Positions 1 to 5,370 of a stretch of DNA of 5,585 nucleotides are shown here, one piece after another. The stretch spans positions 1 to 5,585 of the forward strand of contig VBGS01000192.1 in assembly GCA_005889445.1 (NCBI GenBank). Reading direction: 5' to 3'. This stretch comes from Chloroflexota bacterium (GTDB taxonomy: Bacteria; Chloroflexota; Limnocylindria; P2-11E). Position 1 is the stretch's first letter, and each line of letters starts with the position of its first letter. A model generated the notes under the pieces. The model ran no database searches. It was not told the origin of the DNA and saw nothing but the letters and a program-made list of their open reading frames with translations. The position numbers and the translations under genes were made by a program.

Positions 1-14
1 AAGTGCGCTTTAAG

Positions 15-34
15 TCAATGGTTATCCTTGAGAC
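15..34 (+). promoter_or_regulatory. Possible soxR promoter and operator dyad
   Basis: Seen: an imperfect 17-base dyad at 15-31 (TCAATGGTTATCCTTGA, centred on 23) with six of eight pairs matching. It contains a TANNNT-type -10 candidate, TATCCT (23-28), six bases before the ATG at 35. There is no Shine-Dalgarno sequence before that ATG, so transcription from about base 35 would give a leaderless mRNA. Known: MerR-family regulators bind dyads within promoters, and the E. coli sox box has TCAA/TTGA arms, although closer together than here. Inferred: SoxR autoregulation or control of a divergent gene. The -35 region would lie outside the window. A TTGACT on the minus strand (18 to 13) could be the -35 of a divergent promoter. 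Confidence 0.35.
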
Positions 35-511
35 ATGCCGGCTCTCGGCGAGGAGATCACGATCGGCGAGCTCGCCGCGCGGAGCGGTGTGAACGCGTCC
101 GCGCTTCGCTTCTACGAGACCCGCGGGCTCATCCGCGCCCAGCGGACCGCGGGTGGTCAGCGCCGCTACGAGCGCGCGATGCTCCGCCGCGTCGCGTTCG
201 TCCAGGCCGCGCGGCGCGTCGGTCTGTCCCTCGAGGAGATCGCGGTCGCGCTTCGCCTCCTCCCCGAGGGACGGACTCCCACGAAAGCCGATTGGGAGCG
301 GCTCTCGCGATCGTGGCGCGCGCTTCTCGAGTCGCGCATCGACGAGCTCGAGACCCTGCGCACGCGCCTGGTCAGCTGCATCGGCTGCGGCTGTCTTTCG
401 CTCAAGACCTGCGGGCTGCTCAACTCGGACGATCGCGCGGCACGACGGGGCGCGGGTGCTCGCTATCTCCTGGGGGACGAACCCACCGAACGACCACGCC
501 GCCCCGGGTAG
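35..511 (+). CDS. soxR: SoxR, redox-sensing [2Fe-2S] MerR-family transcriptional regulator
   Basis: This 158-residue protein is close to the roughly 154 residues of E. coli SoxR. Residues 8-75 form the MerR winged-helix DNA-binding domain (ITIGELAARSGVNASALRFY, then the GLI and GGQRRY wing). Residues 76-113 give the LPEGRTPT stretch and the dimerisation helix. Residues 115-126 carry the diagnostic cluster motif C115-x2-C118-x-C120-x5-C126, followed by a GARYLL-type tail as in SoxR. The family is a cytoplasmic dimer whose oxidised cluster untwists target promoters in response to redox-active compounds or superoxide; outside enterics it usually controls efflux and redox-enzyme genes directly. 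The ATG at 35 is preferred because it lies just ahead of the helix-turn-helix. No SD is visible, so leaderless translation is likely. Its target is not visible and may be the gene beyond the left edge. It is not obviously linked to the operon downstream, which has its own promoter. Confidence 0.93.
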   Translation: MPALGEEITIGELAARSGVNASALRFYETRGLIRAQRTAGGQRRYERAMLRRVAFVQAARRVGLSLEEIAVALRLLPEGRTPTKADWERLSRSWRALLESRIDELETLRTRLVSCIGCGCLSLKTCGLLNSDDRAARRGAGARYLLGDEPTERPRRPG

Positions 512-516
512 ACGAA

Positions 517-539
517 GCGCTGTGCACCATGCATAGCGC
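517..539 (+). terminator. 23-base inverted repeat after soxR; weak terminator or operator
   Basis: Ten pairs close on a three-base loop: GCGCTGTGCA (517-526), CCA (527-529), TGCATAGCGC (530-539), with a single G-T wobble (522/534). It starts six bases after the soxR stop codon and is followed by CGTTTG, which offers only three T residues, so it is a poor but possible intrinsic terminator for soxR. It also ends four bases before the -35 box of the next promoter (543-548), the usual place for an operator. The sequence alone does not decide between the two, and both could be true. The near-perfect symmetry over 23 bases is unlikely to be accidental. Confidence 0.45.
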
Positions 540-542
540 CGT

Positions 543-580
543 TTGACCACCCGGGCGCGCGTTCAATAGCCTCAAGGCGA
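543..580 (+). promoter_or_regulatory. Predicted promoter of the leader/thrC operon
   Basis: A -35 box TTGACC (543-548) is separated by 18 bases from a TANNNT-type -10 box TAGCCT (567-572). A start at about 579-580 would put the first transcribed base at, or one base before, the A of the leader ATG, giving a leaderless leader peptide. The sigma-70-like spacing and its position directly ahead of the leader ORF support the call. An AAGG at 574-577 sits too close (two bases) to the ATG to be a good SD, which also favours leaderless translation. No transcript data are available. Confidence 0.55.
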
Positions 581-651
581 TGCGTCTCGTCCTTATCCCG
601 CCGATGCCGATCGCCCCGATGCCGGGGCTCGCATCGCGTTCGGGGGGCTAG
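580..651 (+). CDS. Branched-chain amino acid leader peptide (attenuator sensor), 23 residues
   Basis: This is a 23-codon ORF that begins MRLVLIPPMP and ends at TAG (649-651). Codons 3-6 (586-597) read Leu-Val-Leu-Ile consecutively, with further Ile at codon 11 and Leu at codon 17. The product is presumably non-functional; its translation is the signal. Scarcity of charged Leu, Val or Ile tRNA would stall the ribosome near 586-597, leaving the downstream RNA free to form an antiterminator. Efficient translation carries the ribosome to the stop codon, which lies inside the antiterminator's 5' arm (639-649). The ORF sits between a good promoter and an intrinsic terminator, ahead of thrC and leuCD. 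It is also rich in Pro (five) and has two internal Met codons. The placement and codon content match ilv/leu leader peptides in other bacteria; I do not recognise this exact peptide. Confidence 0.75.
   Translation: MRLVLIPPMPIAPMPGLASRSGG
599..638 (+). promoter_or_regulatory. Leader-internal hairpin (pause / 1:2-type structure)
   Basis: The leader ORF folds on itself. GCCCCG (613-618) pairs with CGGGGC (623-628) around a four-base loop, GA (609-610) can pair with TC (629-630), and CGATGC (602-607) pairs with GCATCG (631-636). Two further pairs (599-600 with 637-638) are possible past a bulged base. The arms contain a direct repeat CCGATGCCG (601-609 and 616-624), which also produces the Pro-Met-Pro repeat in the peptide. 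In a classical attenuator this would be the pause hairpin that synchronises polymerase with the first ribosome. An alternative pairing of CCCCG (614-618) with CGGGG (641-645) would compete with the antiterminator. This is read from base complementarity; no folding energies were computed. Confidence 0.55.
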
Positions 652-697
652 CCGCACCGCTTTCACACCAGACCAACCCAGGTGAGGGCCTCCCGAA
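639..697 (+). promoter_or_regulatory. Antiterminator of the operon attenuator
   Basis: Bases 639-649 (TTCGGGGGGCT) can pair with 687-697 (GGCCTCCCGAA) for 11 consecutive pairs, two of them G-U (645/691 and 649/687). The 3' arm is exactly the left arm and loop start of the terminator at 685-709, so the two structures exclude each other. The 5' arm ends on the first base of the leader stop codon, so a ribosome terminating there would hide it and let the terminator form. A ribosome stalled on the Leu-Val-Leu-Ile codons (586-597) would leave it free. The 650-686 stretch between the arms has no strong pairing apart from a possible CACC/GGTG (666-669 with 681-684). Confidence 0.65.
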
Positions 698-720
698 AAG
701 GGAGGCTTTTCTGTTTCTCT
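685..720 (+). terminator. Intrinsic terminator of the attenuator, ahead of thrC
   Basis: A perfect seven-pair G+C-rich stem GCCTCCC (688-694) / GGGAGGC (700-706) closes a GAAAA loop (695-699). It can be extended by G-U, G-U and A-U pairs (685-687 with 707-709). It is followed at once by a T-rich run, TTTTCTGTTTCTCT (707-720). It lies between the leader ORF and the strong SD of thrC (GGAGGT, 721-726), so it can only act as a conditional terminator inside the operon's own transcript rather than as the end of soxR, because the operon promoter is upstream of it. Confidence 0.85.
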
Positions 721-730
721 GGAGGTAGCG

Positions 731-1975
731 ATGGCCACGACGCTCGACCGCACCACTGCCCTTCGCGGCTTTCGCTGCCGCGCCTGCCGCACGCTGCAGC
801 CGGCCGACGAACGCTTCGTGTGCGCCGAGTGCTACGGGCCCATCGAGCCCGAGTACGACTTCGCGTCGTTCGAGACCGAAGAGCTCCGCGCGCGGATCGA
901 GGCCGGCCCCGCCTCGCTGTGGCGCTACGCGGATCTCCTTCCGGTCGCCGAGCCCGCCTCGCATTTCCCGGTGGGCTGGACGCCGCTGCTGCGTGCGAAC
1001 CGCCTGGGTGACGCCATCGGCATCGATCGGCTGTTCCTGAAGGACGACACGCGCAATCCCTCGCTGTCGTTCAAAGACCGTCCGGTGGCCCTCGCCCTCG
1101 CGCGTGCGCTGGAGCTCGGGCTCGATACGCTCGCATGCGCGTCGACCGGAAATCTCGCGGGTGCGGTGGCCGCGGCCGCCGCACGCAATGGGCTTCGCGC
1201 GTTCGTCTTCGTTCCCGCGACGACCGACGAGGGCAAGATCGCGGGCGCCGCCGCGTACGGCGCGACCGTGGTCCGAGTGCGCGGCACCTACGACCAGGTG
1301 AATCGCCTCTGCGGGCGTCTCGCCGACGAGGAGCGCTGGGGGTTCGTGAACTTCACGCTGCGGCCGTACTACGCCGAGGGCTCGAAGACGCTTCTCTTCG
1401 AGTGCGCCGAGCAGCTCGGGTGGCGGCTTCCCGATCACGTCGTCGTGCCGGTCGGTTCGGGCGCGCTGCTTACCCGGACTGCGACGGCCGCGGCGCAGCT
1501 GCGGGCGAGCGGGCTGGTCGACGGTCGACCCTCTCGCATACACGCGGCGCAGCCGGCCGGCTGCGCGCCGGTCTCCGACGCGGTGCTCGACGGGTACCGC
1601 GAGGTGCGGCCGGTCCGCGATCCGCTCACCGTCGCGCGTTCGCTGGCGATCGGCACGCCGGCCGACGGCGACGGCTCGGTCGCGGTCATCCGCGCGAGCG
1701 GCGGTTCGGCAGCCGCGGTCTCCGATCGCGCCGTGCTCGACTCGTGCGATCTGCTCGCTCACACCGAGGGCGTCCTCGTCGAGCCCGCCGGCGGCGTCGT
1801 CTTGGCGACGGCGCGAGCGCTCGCGCTGCAAGGCGCCTTCGGGCCCGACGAGTCGGTGGTCCTCTATCTCACCGGTAACGCGTACAAGGGCGTCGTCGAG
1901 GCGCCGCCGCTGGGCCAGCCGATCGCCGCCGACGTCGACGAGTTCCGCGCGGCATACGCCGAGGCACTGGCATGA
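731..1975 (+). CDS. thrC: Threonine synthase (PLP fold type II, with N-terminal zinc ribbon)
   Basis: This protein converts O-phospho-L-homoserine and water to L-threonine and phosphate in the cytoplasm; threonine also feeds isoleucine. It is 414 residues long, normal for the shorter threonine synthase class. Residues 16-34 hold two CxxC pairs (C16/C19, C31/C34), a probable zinc ribbon found at the N-terminus of this group. The PLP-binding lysine is K115 in NPSLSFKDRP. The substrate loop STGN is at 138-141, the phosphate-binding VGSGALL at 241-247, and the C-terminal EGVLVEPAGG and LTGNAYKG blocks are present. The ATG at 731 follows SD GGAGGT (721-726) at ideal spacing. It is the first structural gene after the attenuator and overlaps the next gene by four bases (ATGA). 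Related fold-type-II enzymes such as cysteate synthase or O-phosphoserine sulfhydrylase (CysM) cannot be fully excluded, especially given the CysO-like neighbour, but the overall motif set favours threonine synthase. Confidence 0.87.
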   Translation: MATTLDRTTALRGFRCRACRTLQPADERFVCAECYGPIEPEYDFASFETEELRARIEAGPASLWRYADLLPVAEPASHFPVGWTPLLRANRLGDAIGIDRLFLKDDTRNPSLSFKDRPVALALARALELGLDTLACASTGNLAGAVAAAAARNGLRAFVFVPATTDEGKIAGAAAYGATVVRVRGTYDQVNRLCGRLADEERWGFVNFTLRPYYAEGSKTLLFECAEQLGWRLPDHVVVPVGSGALLTRTATAAAQLRASGLVDGRPSRIHAAQPAGCAPVSDAVLDGYREVRPVRDPLTVARSLAIGTPADGDGSVAVIRASGGSAAAVSDRAVLDSCDLLAHTEGVLVEPAGGVVLATARALALQGAFGPDESVVLYLTGNAYKGVVEAPPLGQPIAADVDEFRAAYAEALA

Positions 1976-3315
1976 GCGTCATCGTTCGTCTTGCGACGCC
2001 GCTGCGCTCCGCGGCCGGCGGCAACGCGACGATCGCGATCGACGCTGACGATCTCGCCAGCCTCCGTCGCGAGATCGCGACGCGCTATCCGGAGCTCGGG
2101 GCGCGGGTTCTCCGTGACGGCGCGTTCGGTCCGTTCGTGAGCGTCTTCATCGACGGCGAAGATGCTCGCTTTCTCGATGGCGACGCGGCGCTCGCGGGAA
2201 AGCGCACCGTGGAGATCCTGCCGGCGATGAGCGGCGGTGCCGTCGCGGAACTGCCGCGTGACGACGAGCCGCATCCGGTGTACGGCTCGTTCATCGACGA
2301 GACGATCGGCATCGCCGCGCGTCAGACCCGCGACACCGTGCTCTTCGCCGTCGGCTCGCCGGCGCGCGAAGCGCTCGAGATGGTCGGCGCGGATGAGCTC
2401 GCCCGGACAGTTATCGAGCGCGACGGACCCGCCGCGCTCGGCTACGGAATCACCGAGGGCGATCCGGAGCTGCGCGCGATCGTCGCCGACGAGATGCGCC
2501 GCCGCGGCGTGCGGTGCTCGACCGAGCACGTGATCGTCACCGCCGGCGCGCTGCAGGCCGTCGACCTCGCGGCGCGCTGCTACCTCCGGCCGGGAGACGT
2601 CGCGGTCGTCGAGTCGCCGCATTTCACGAACGCGATCTCCGCGCTGCGCAATCACGGCGCTCGCGTGCTCGAGGTCCCCGCCGACGAGGACGGCATCGAC
2701 ACGGCTCAGGCCGAGCGGATCATCCGCCGCTCGGGCGCGCGACCGAGGGTGTTCTTCGTCGTGCCGAGCTTCCAGAACCCGATCGCGTCGCTCGCCGACG
2801 GTCGCGCTTCGACCGTCTACTGCGGATCGTTCTCGAAGGTCTTCCTGCCGGGATTGCGCGTGGGCTGGGCCGTGGCGACGACCGAAGACGTCGCGCGCAT
2901 GGCCGCGGCGAAGCAGACCATTGACTCTTCGACGTCGTCGCTCGGTCAGCGGATCGTCGTCGAGTTCCACCATCAGGGGCGCATGCCAGAGCACGTCGCG
3001 CAGCTGCGCGCGTTCTACGCCGCGAAGCAGCAGCGCGCACAGGAGGCGCTGTCGCGTGAATTCGCCGGGACCGGGGTGACCTGGAACGATCCGGACGGCG
3101 GGTTCTATCTCTGGGTCCGCCTCCCGAACGGGCTCTCATCGCAGCTGCTGTTCGATGCCGCGCTCGAGGAGGGTGTCGCGTTCGTCCCGGGGCGCGCGTT
3201 CGGCGTCGAGCGGGACCACTCGTCGGCGTTCCGCTTCTCGTACAGCTCACCGACCCTGGAGCGCATCGACGAAGGCGTCCGACGCCTGCGGCGCGCGTTC
3301 GATCGGATCGCGTGA
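1972..3315 (+). CDS. Fusion: MoaD/CysO-like sulfur-carrier domain plus class I/II aminotransferase-like domain with internal deletion
   Basis: Residues 1-89 form a ubiquitin-like (MoaD/ThiS/CysO) domain: a LATPLRSAAGG start, FVSVFIDGEDARFLDG (55-70), and the terminal VEILPAMSGG (80-89). This resembles mycobacterial CysO, whose Gly-Gly is thiocarboxylated to carry sulfide. From about 100 to 447 there is a PLP fold-type-I aminotransferase of the 2-aminoadipate/MocR-like class: YGITEGDPELR (158-168), TAGALQAVDLA (190-200), QNP (268-270), the PLP lysine K289 in CGSFSKVFLPGLRVGW, GGFYLWVRLP (376-385), and R421 of RFSYSS for the substrate carboxylate. Only about 13 residues separate QNP from YCGSFSK, against about 50-55 in relatives such as Thermus LysN. 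The block with the cofactor Asp and Tyr (DDxY) is therefore missing, and the aminotransferase part is about 40 residues short. The ATG at 1972 overlaps the thrC stop (ATGA), implying translational coupling. An in-frame ATG at 2227 (M86), with GGAG at 2211-2214, could start the second domain separately. Catalytic activity is doubtful; the true substrate is unknown. Confidence 0.82.
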   Translation: MSVIVRLATPLRSAAGGNATIAIDADDLASLRREIATRYPELGARVLRDGAFGPFVSVFIDGEDARFLDGDAALAGKRTVEILPAMSGGAVAELPRDDEPHPVYGSFIDETIGIAARQTRDTVLFAVGSPAREALEMVGADELARTVIERDGPAALGYGITEGDPELRAIVADEMRRRGVRCSTEHVIVTAGALQAVDLAARCYLRPGDVAVVESPHFTNAISALRNHGARVLEVPADEDGIDTAQAERIIRRSGARPRVFFVVPSFQNPIASLADGRASTVYCGSFSKVFLPGLRVGWAVATTEDVARMAAAKQTIDSSTSSLGQRIVVEFHHQGRMPEHVAQLRAFYAAKQQRAQEALSREFAGTGVTWNDPDGGFYLWVRLPNGLSSQLLFDAALEEGVAFVPGRAFGVERDHSSAFRFSYSSPTLERIDEGVRRLRRAFDRIA

Positions 3316-3328
3316 GAAGCTGGGGAGC

Positions 3329-4717
3329 GTGAGCACGCTCTCCGAGAAGATCTGGGAACGGCACGTCGTCAGGCGGGCCGCCGGCGAGCCGGATCTGCTG
3401 TACGTCGACCTGCACCTTGTCCACGAGGTGACGAGCCCGCAGGCGTTCGAGGGTCTCCGTGCGGCCAAACGCCCCGTGCGACGGCCGGACCTCGTCCTCG
3501 CGACGATGGATCACAACGTTCCGACGAACGACCAACGACCCGAAGAGATCTCGGCTCGGCAGATCGACGCGATGGCGCGCAACGCGCGCGAGTTCGGCAT
3601 CCGTTGCTATCCGACGGGCGATCCCGAGCAGGGGATCGTCCACGTGATCTCGCCGCAGATCGGCCTGACGCAGCCAGGCATGACGATCGTCTGCGGCGAC
3701 AGCCACACCTCGACTCACGGTGCGCTCGGCGCGCTCGCGTGGGGCATCGGGACGAGCGAGATCGAGCACGTGCTCGCGACGCAGACGATCTGGCAGACGA
3801 GGCCCGGCACGATGGCGATCACCGTCAATGGCGAGCTTCCGGCCGAATGCGCCGCGAAGGACGTGATCCTCGGGATCATCGCGCGCATCGGGACCGCTGG
3901 CGGGAACGGGACCGTCATCGAGTACCGCGGCTCGACGATCCGGGCGCTCTCGATCGAAGGCCGGATGACCGTCTGCAACATGTCGATCGAGGCGGGCGCA
4001 CGCGCGGGCATCGTCGCGCCTGACGACACGACCTTCGCCTGGCTCGAGGGACGGCCGTACGCACCGAAGGACGAGCTCTGGGAACGTGCCGTCGATGAGT
4101 GGCGCGCGCTCGCCACCGATGCGGACGCGGCGTTCGATCGCGAGGTGACGATCGACGCGACGACGCTTCGTCCCTACGTCACCTGGGGCACCAACCCGTC
4201 GCAGTCCGTGACGATCGATCAACGCGTTCCCGACCCTGAGTCCTACCGCGAGGACGGGCAGCGCGATTCGGCGTCGCGTGCGCTCCGCTATCAGGACCTT
4301 CGTGCAGGAACGCCGGTGCGCGACATCGCGGTGGACGCCGTTTTCATCGGCTCGTGCACCAACGCTCGGCTCGAGGACCTGCGCGCCGCGGGTGAGGTGC
4401 TGCGCGGGCGCCATATCAAGCGCGGCCTCCGCGCACTCGTCGTACCGGGATCGATGCGCGTCAAGAAGGACGCCGAGCGTGAGGGCCTGGATCGTGTGTT
4501 CCGCGAGGCCGGGTTCGAGTGGCGCGACGCGGGATGCTCCATGTGCCTGGGGATGAACCCGGACATCCTGCGGCCGGGGGAGCGCTGCGCGTCAACGTCC
4601 AACCGAAACTTCGAGGGACGTCAGGGTCCCGGCGGCCGGACCCACCTCGTGTCGCCCGCCGTCGCGGCGGCGACCGCGGTCGCGGGACACTTCGCCCTGC
4701 CGTCGGACCTGTCCTGA
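3329..4717 (+). CDS. leuC: 3-isopropylmalate dehydratase large subunit
   Basis: With LeuD this forms isopropylmalate isomerase, which interconverts 2- and 3-isopropylmalate through a [4Fe-4S] cluster in leucine synthesis. The product has 462 residues, typical of bacterial LeuC. Landmarks are LHLVHEVTSPQAFEGLR (28-44), the aconitase-family DHNVPT (61-66), CGDSHTSTHGALG (122-134), GTSEIEHVLATQT (141-153), GSCTN with cluster C343, CSMCLGMNPD with C403 and C406, and the C-terminal STSNRNFEGRQGPGG active-site block (422-436). All three cluster cysteines are present. The start is set at GTG 3329 because homologues begin with TLSEKIWE. The frame is open further upstream to 3155, but that stretch overlaps the aminotransferase and looks non-coding. 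The nearby GGGGAG (3322-3327) is very close to the GTG, so initiation may depend on coupling to the gene ending 13 bases upstream. Homoaconitase is less likely given length and motifs. Confidence 0.96.
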   Translation: MSTLSEKIWERHVVRRAAGEPDLLYVDLHLVHEVTSPQAFEGLRAAKRPVRRPDLVLATMDHNVPTNDQRPEEISARQIDAMARNAREFGIRCYPTGDPEQGIVHVISPQIGLTQPGMTIVCGDSHTSTHGALGALAWGIGTSEIEHVLATQTIWQTRPGTMAITVNGELPAECAAKDVILGIIARIGTAGGNGTVIEYRGSTIRALSIEGRMTVCNMSIEAGARAGIVAPDDTTFAWLEGRPYAPKDELWERAVDEWRALATDADAAFDREVTIDATTLRPYVTWGTNPSQSVTIDQRVPDPESYREDGQRDSASRALRYQDLRAGTPVRDIAVDAVFIGSCTNARLEDLRAAGEVLRGRHIKRGLRALVVPGSMRVKKDAEREGLDRVFREAGFEWRDAGCSMCLGMNPDILRPGERCASTSNRNFEGRQGPGGRTHLVSPAVAAATAVAGHFALPSDLS

Positions 4718-5304
4718 TGGACCCCGTGCGCCGCGTCGCCGGTCGCGCGCTGCCGCTGGCGCGCGCGAACGTCGACACCGATCAGATCATCCCGAGCCAC
4801 TGGCTCAAGCGTCTCGAGCGCACCGGCTACGCGGCCGGGCTCTTCGAGGCGTGGCGGCGCGATCCCTCCTTCGTGCTGAACGACCCGCGCTACCGGGGCG
4901 CGAGCGTCCTCCTCGCTGGTCCCAACTTCGGGTGCGGCTCGTCGCGCGAACACGCGGTCTGGGCGCTGCGCGACGCGGGCTTCCGCGCGGTCATCGCCCC
5001 GAGCTTCGCGGACATCTTCCGGAGCAACGCGCTCGCCAATGGCTTCGTCCCGGTCGAGCTGGACGCGCGCCTGGTGGAGGACCTCATCGAAGCGGTCCGC
5101 ATGGATCCGTCCACCGAGATCGTTGTCGACGTCGATCGCCGGACGGTCGCGGCCGGGACGATCGCCGGCTCGTTCGCCCTGGACGACTACGCGCGCACGC
5201 GACTCCTCGAGGGCCTGGATGACATCGCCCTAACGCTGCGCCACGATGCCGCGATCGCAGCGTACGAAGCGAAGCGACCGGAGTGGCTTCCGCGGGTCCG
5301 CTAG
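4717..5304 (+). CDS. leuD: 3-isopropylmalate dehydratase small subunit
   Basis: This is the swivelling-domain partner of LeuC in the leucine pathway. It has 195 residues, the usual length for bacterial LeuD. Landmarks are ANVDTDQIIPSHWLKR (17-32), the loop KRLERTGYAAGLF (31-43) that fits LeuD rather than the shorter homoaconitase small subunit, GPNFGCGSSREHA (68-80), FADIFRSNALANGFVPV (97-113), and the C-terminal LDDYARTRLLEGLDDIALTL block. The ATG at 4717 is chosen because it shares its A with the leuC stop (TGATG), a standard coupling arrangement, and because the motif NVDTDQIIP follows at the expected distance. The same frame is open back to 4519, but that part lies inside leuC. It is the last gene of the operon visible here; no convincing terminator follows. 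Confidence 0.97.
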   Translation: MDPVRRVAGRALPLARANVDTDQIIPSHWLKRLERTGYAAGLFEAWRRDPSFVLNDPRYRGASVLLAGPNFGCGSSREHAVWALRDAGFRAVIAPSFADIFRSNALANGFVPVELDARLVEDLIEAVRMDPSTEIVVDVDRRTVAAGTIAGSFALDDYARTRLLEGLDDIALTLRHDAAIAAYEAKRPEWLPRVR

Positions 5305-5370
5305 AAGCGGCGGAGGACCGCGTCGCGTAAACGTCACACTCCGGCTCGAAACTGACCATGTGGAGCTGGC

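Noticed and set aside
512..730. T-box or metabolite riboswitch in place of peptide attenuation
   Set aside because: No T-box consensus (AGGGTGGNACCGCG type) or familiar riboswitch core was seen, whereas a leader ORF with sensor codons and exclusive hairpins explains the interval.
593..1831. Long open frame on the minus strand opposite thrC (412 codons)
   Set aside because: It lies wholly over the attenuator and thrC, is Arg/Ala/Gly-rich low-complexity translation typical of antisense frames in GC-rich genes, and shows no family motif.
3155..3328. Upstream extension of the leuC frame to an ATG at 3155
   Set aside because: It overlaps the aminotransferase C-terminus, and its translation is Arg/Ser-rich with no resemblance to LeuC, whose homologues begin at the residues following GTG 3329.
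2720..4414. Very long minus-strand open frame (564 codons) over the fusion gene and leuC, and a similar one at 1864-2994
   Set aside because: The length is explained by high-GC codon bias on the sense strand. The translation is Arg-rich with no recognisable domain, while the sense frames encode clear conserved enzymes.
4519..4716. Upstream extension of the leuD frame
   Set aside because: It lies inside the conserved leuC C-terminus; the ATG at 4717 gives a normal-length LeuD.
3329..5304. Homoaconitase (lysine aminoadipate pathway) instead of LeuCD, suggested by the LysN-like neighbour
   Set aside because: The 462- and 195-residue lengths and the LeuC/LeuD-specific blocks fit bacterial isopropylmalate isomerase; homoaconitase subunits are shorter.
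5307..5321. GCGG/CCGC hairpin after leuD as an operon terminator
   Set aside because: It has only four pairs, a seven-base loop and no following T run.
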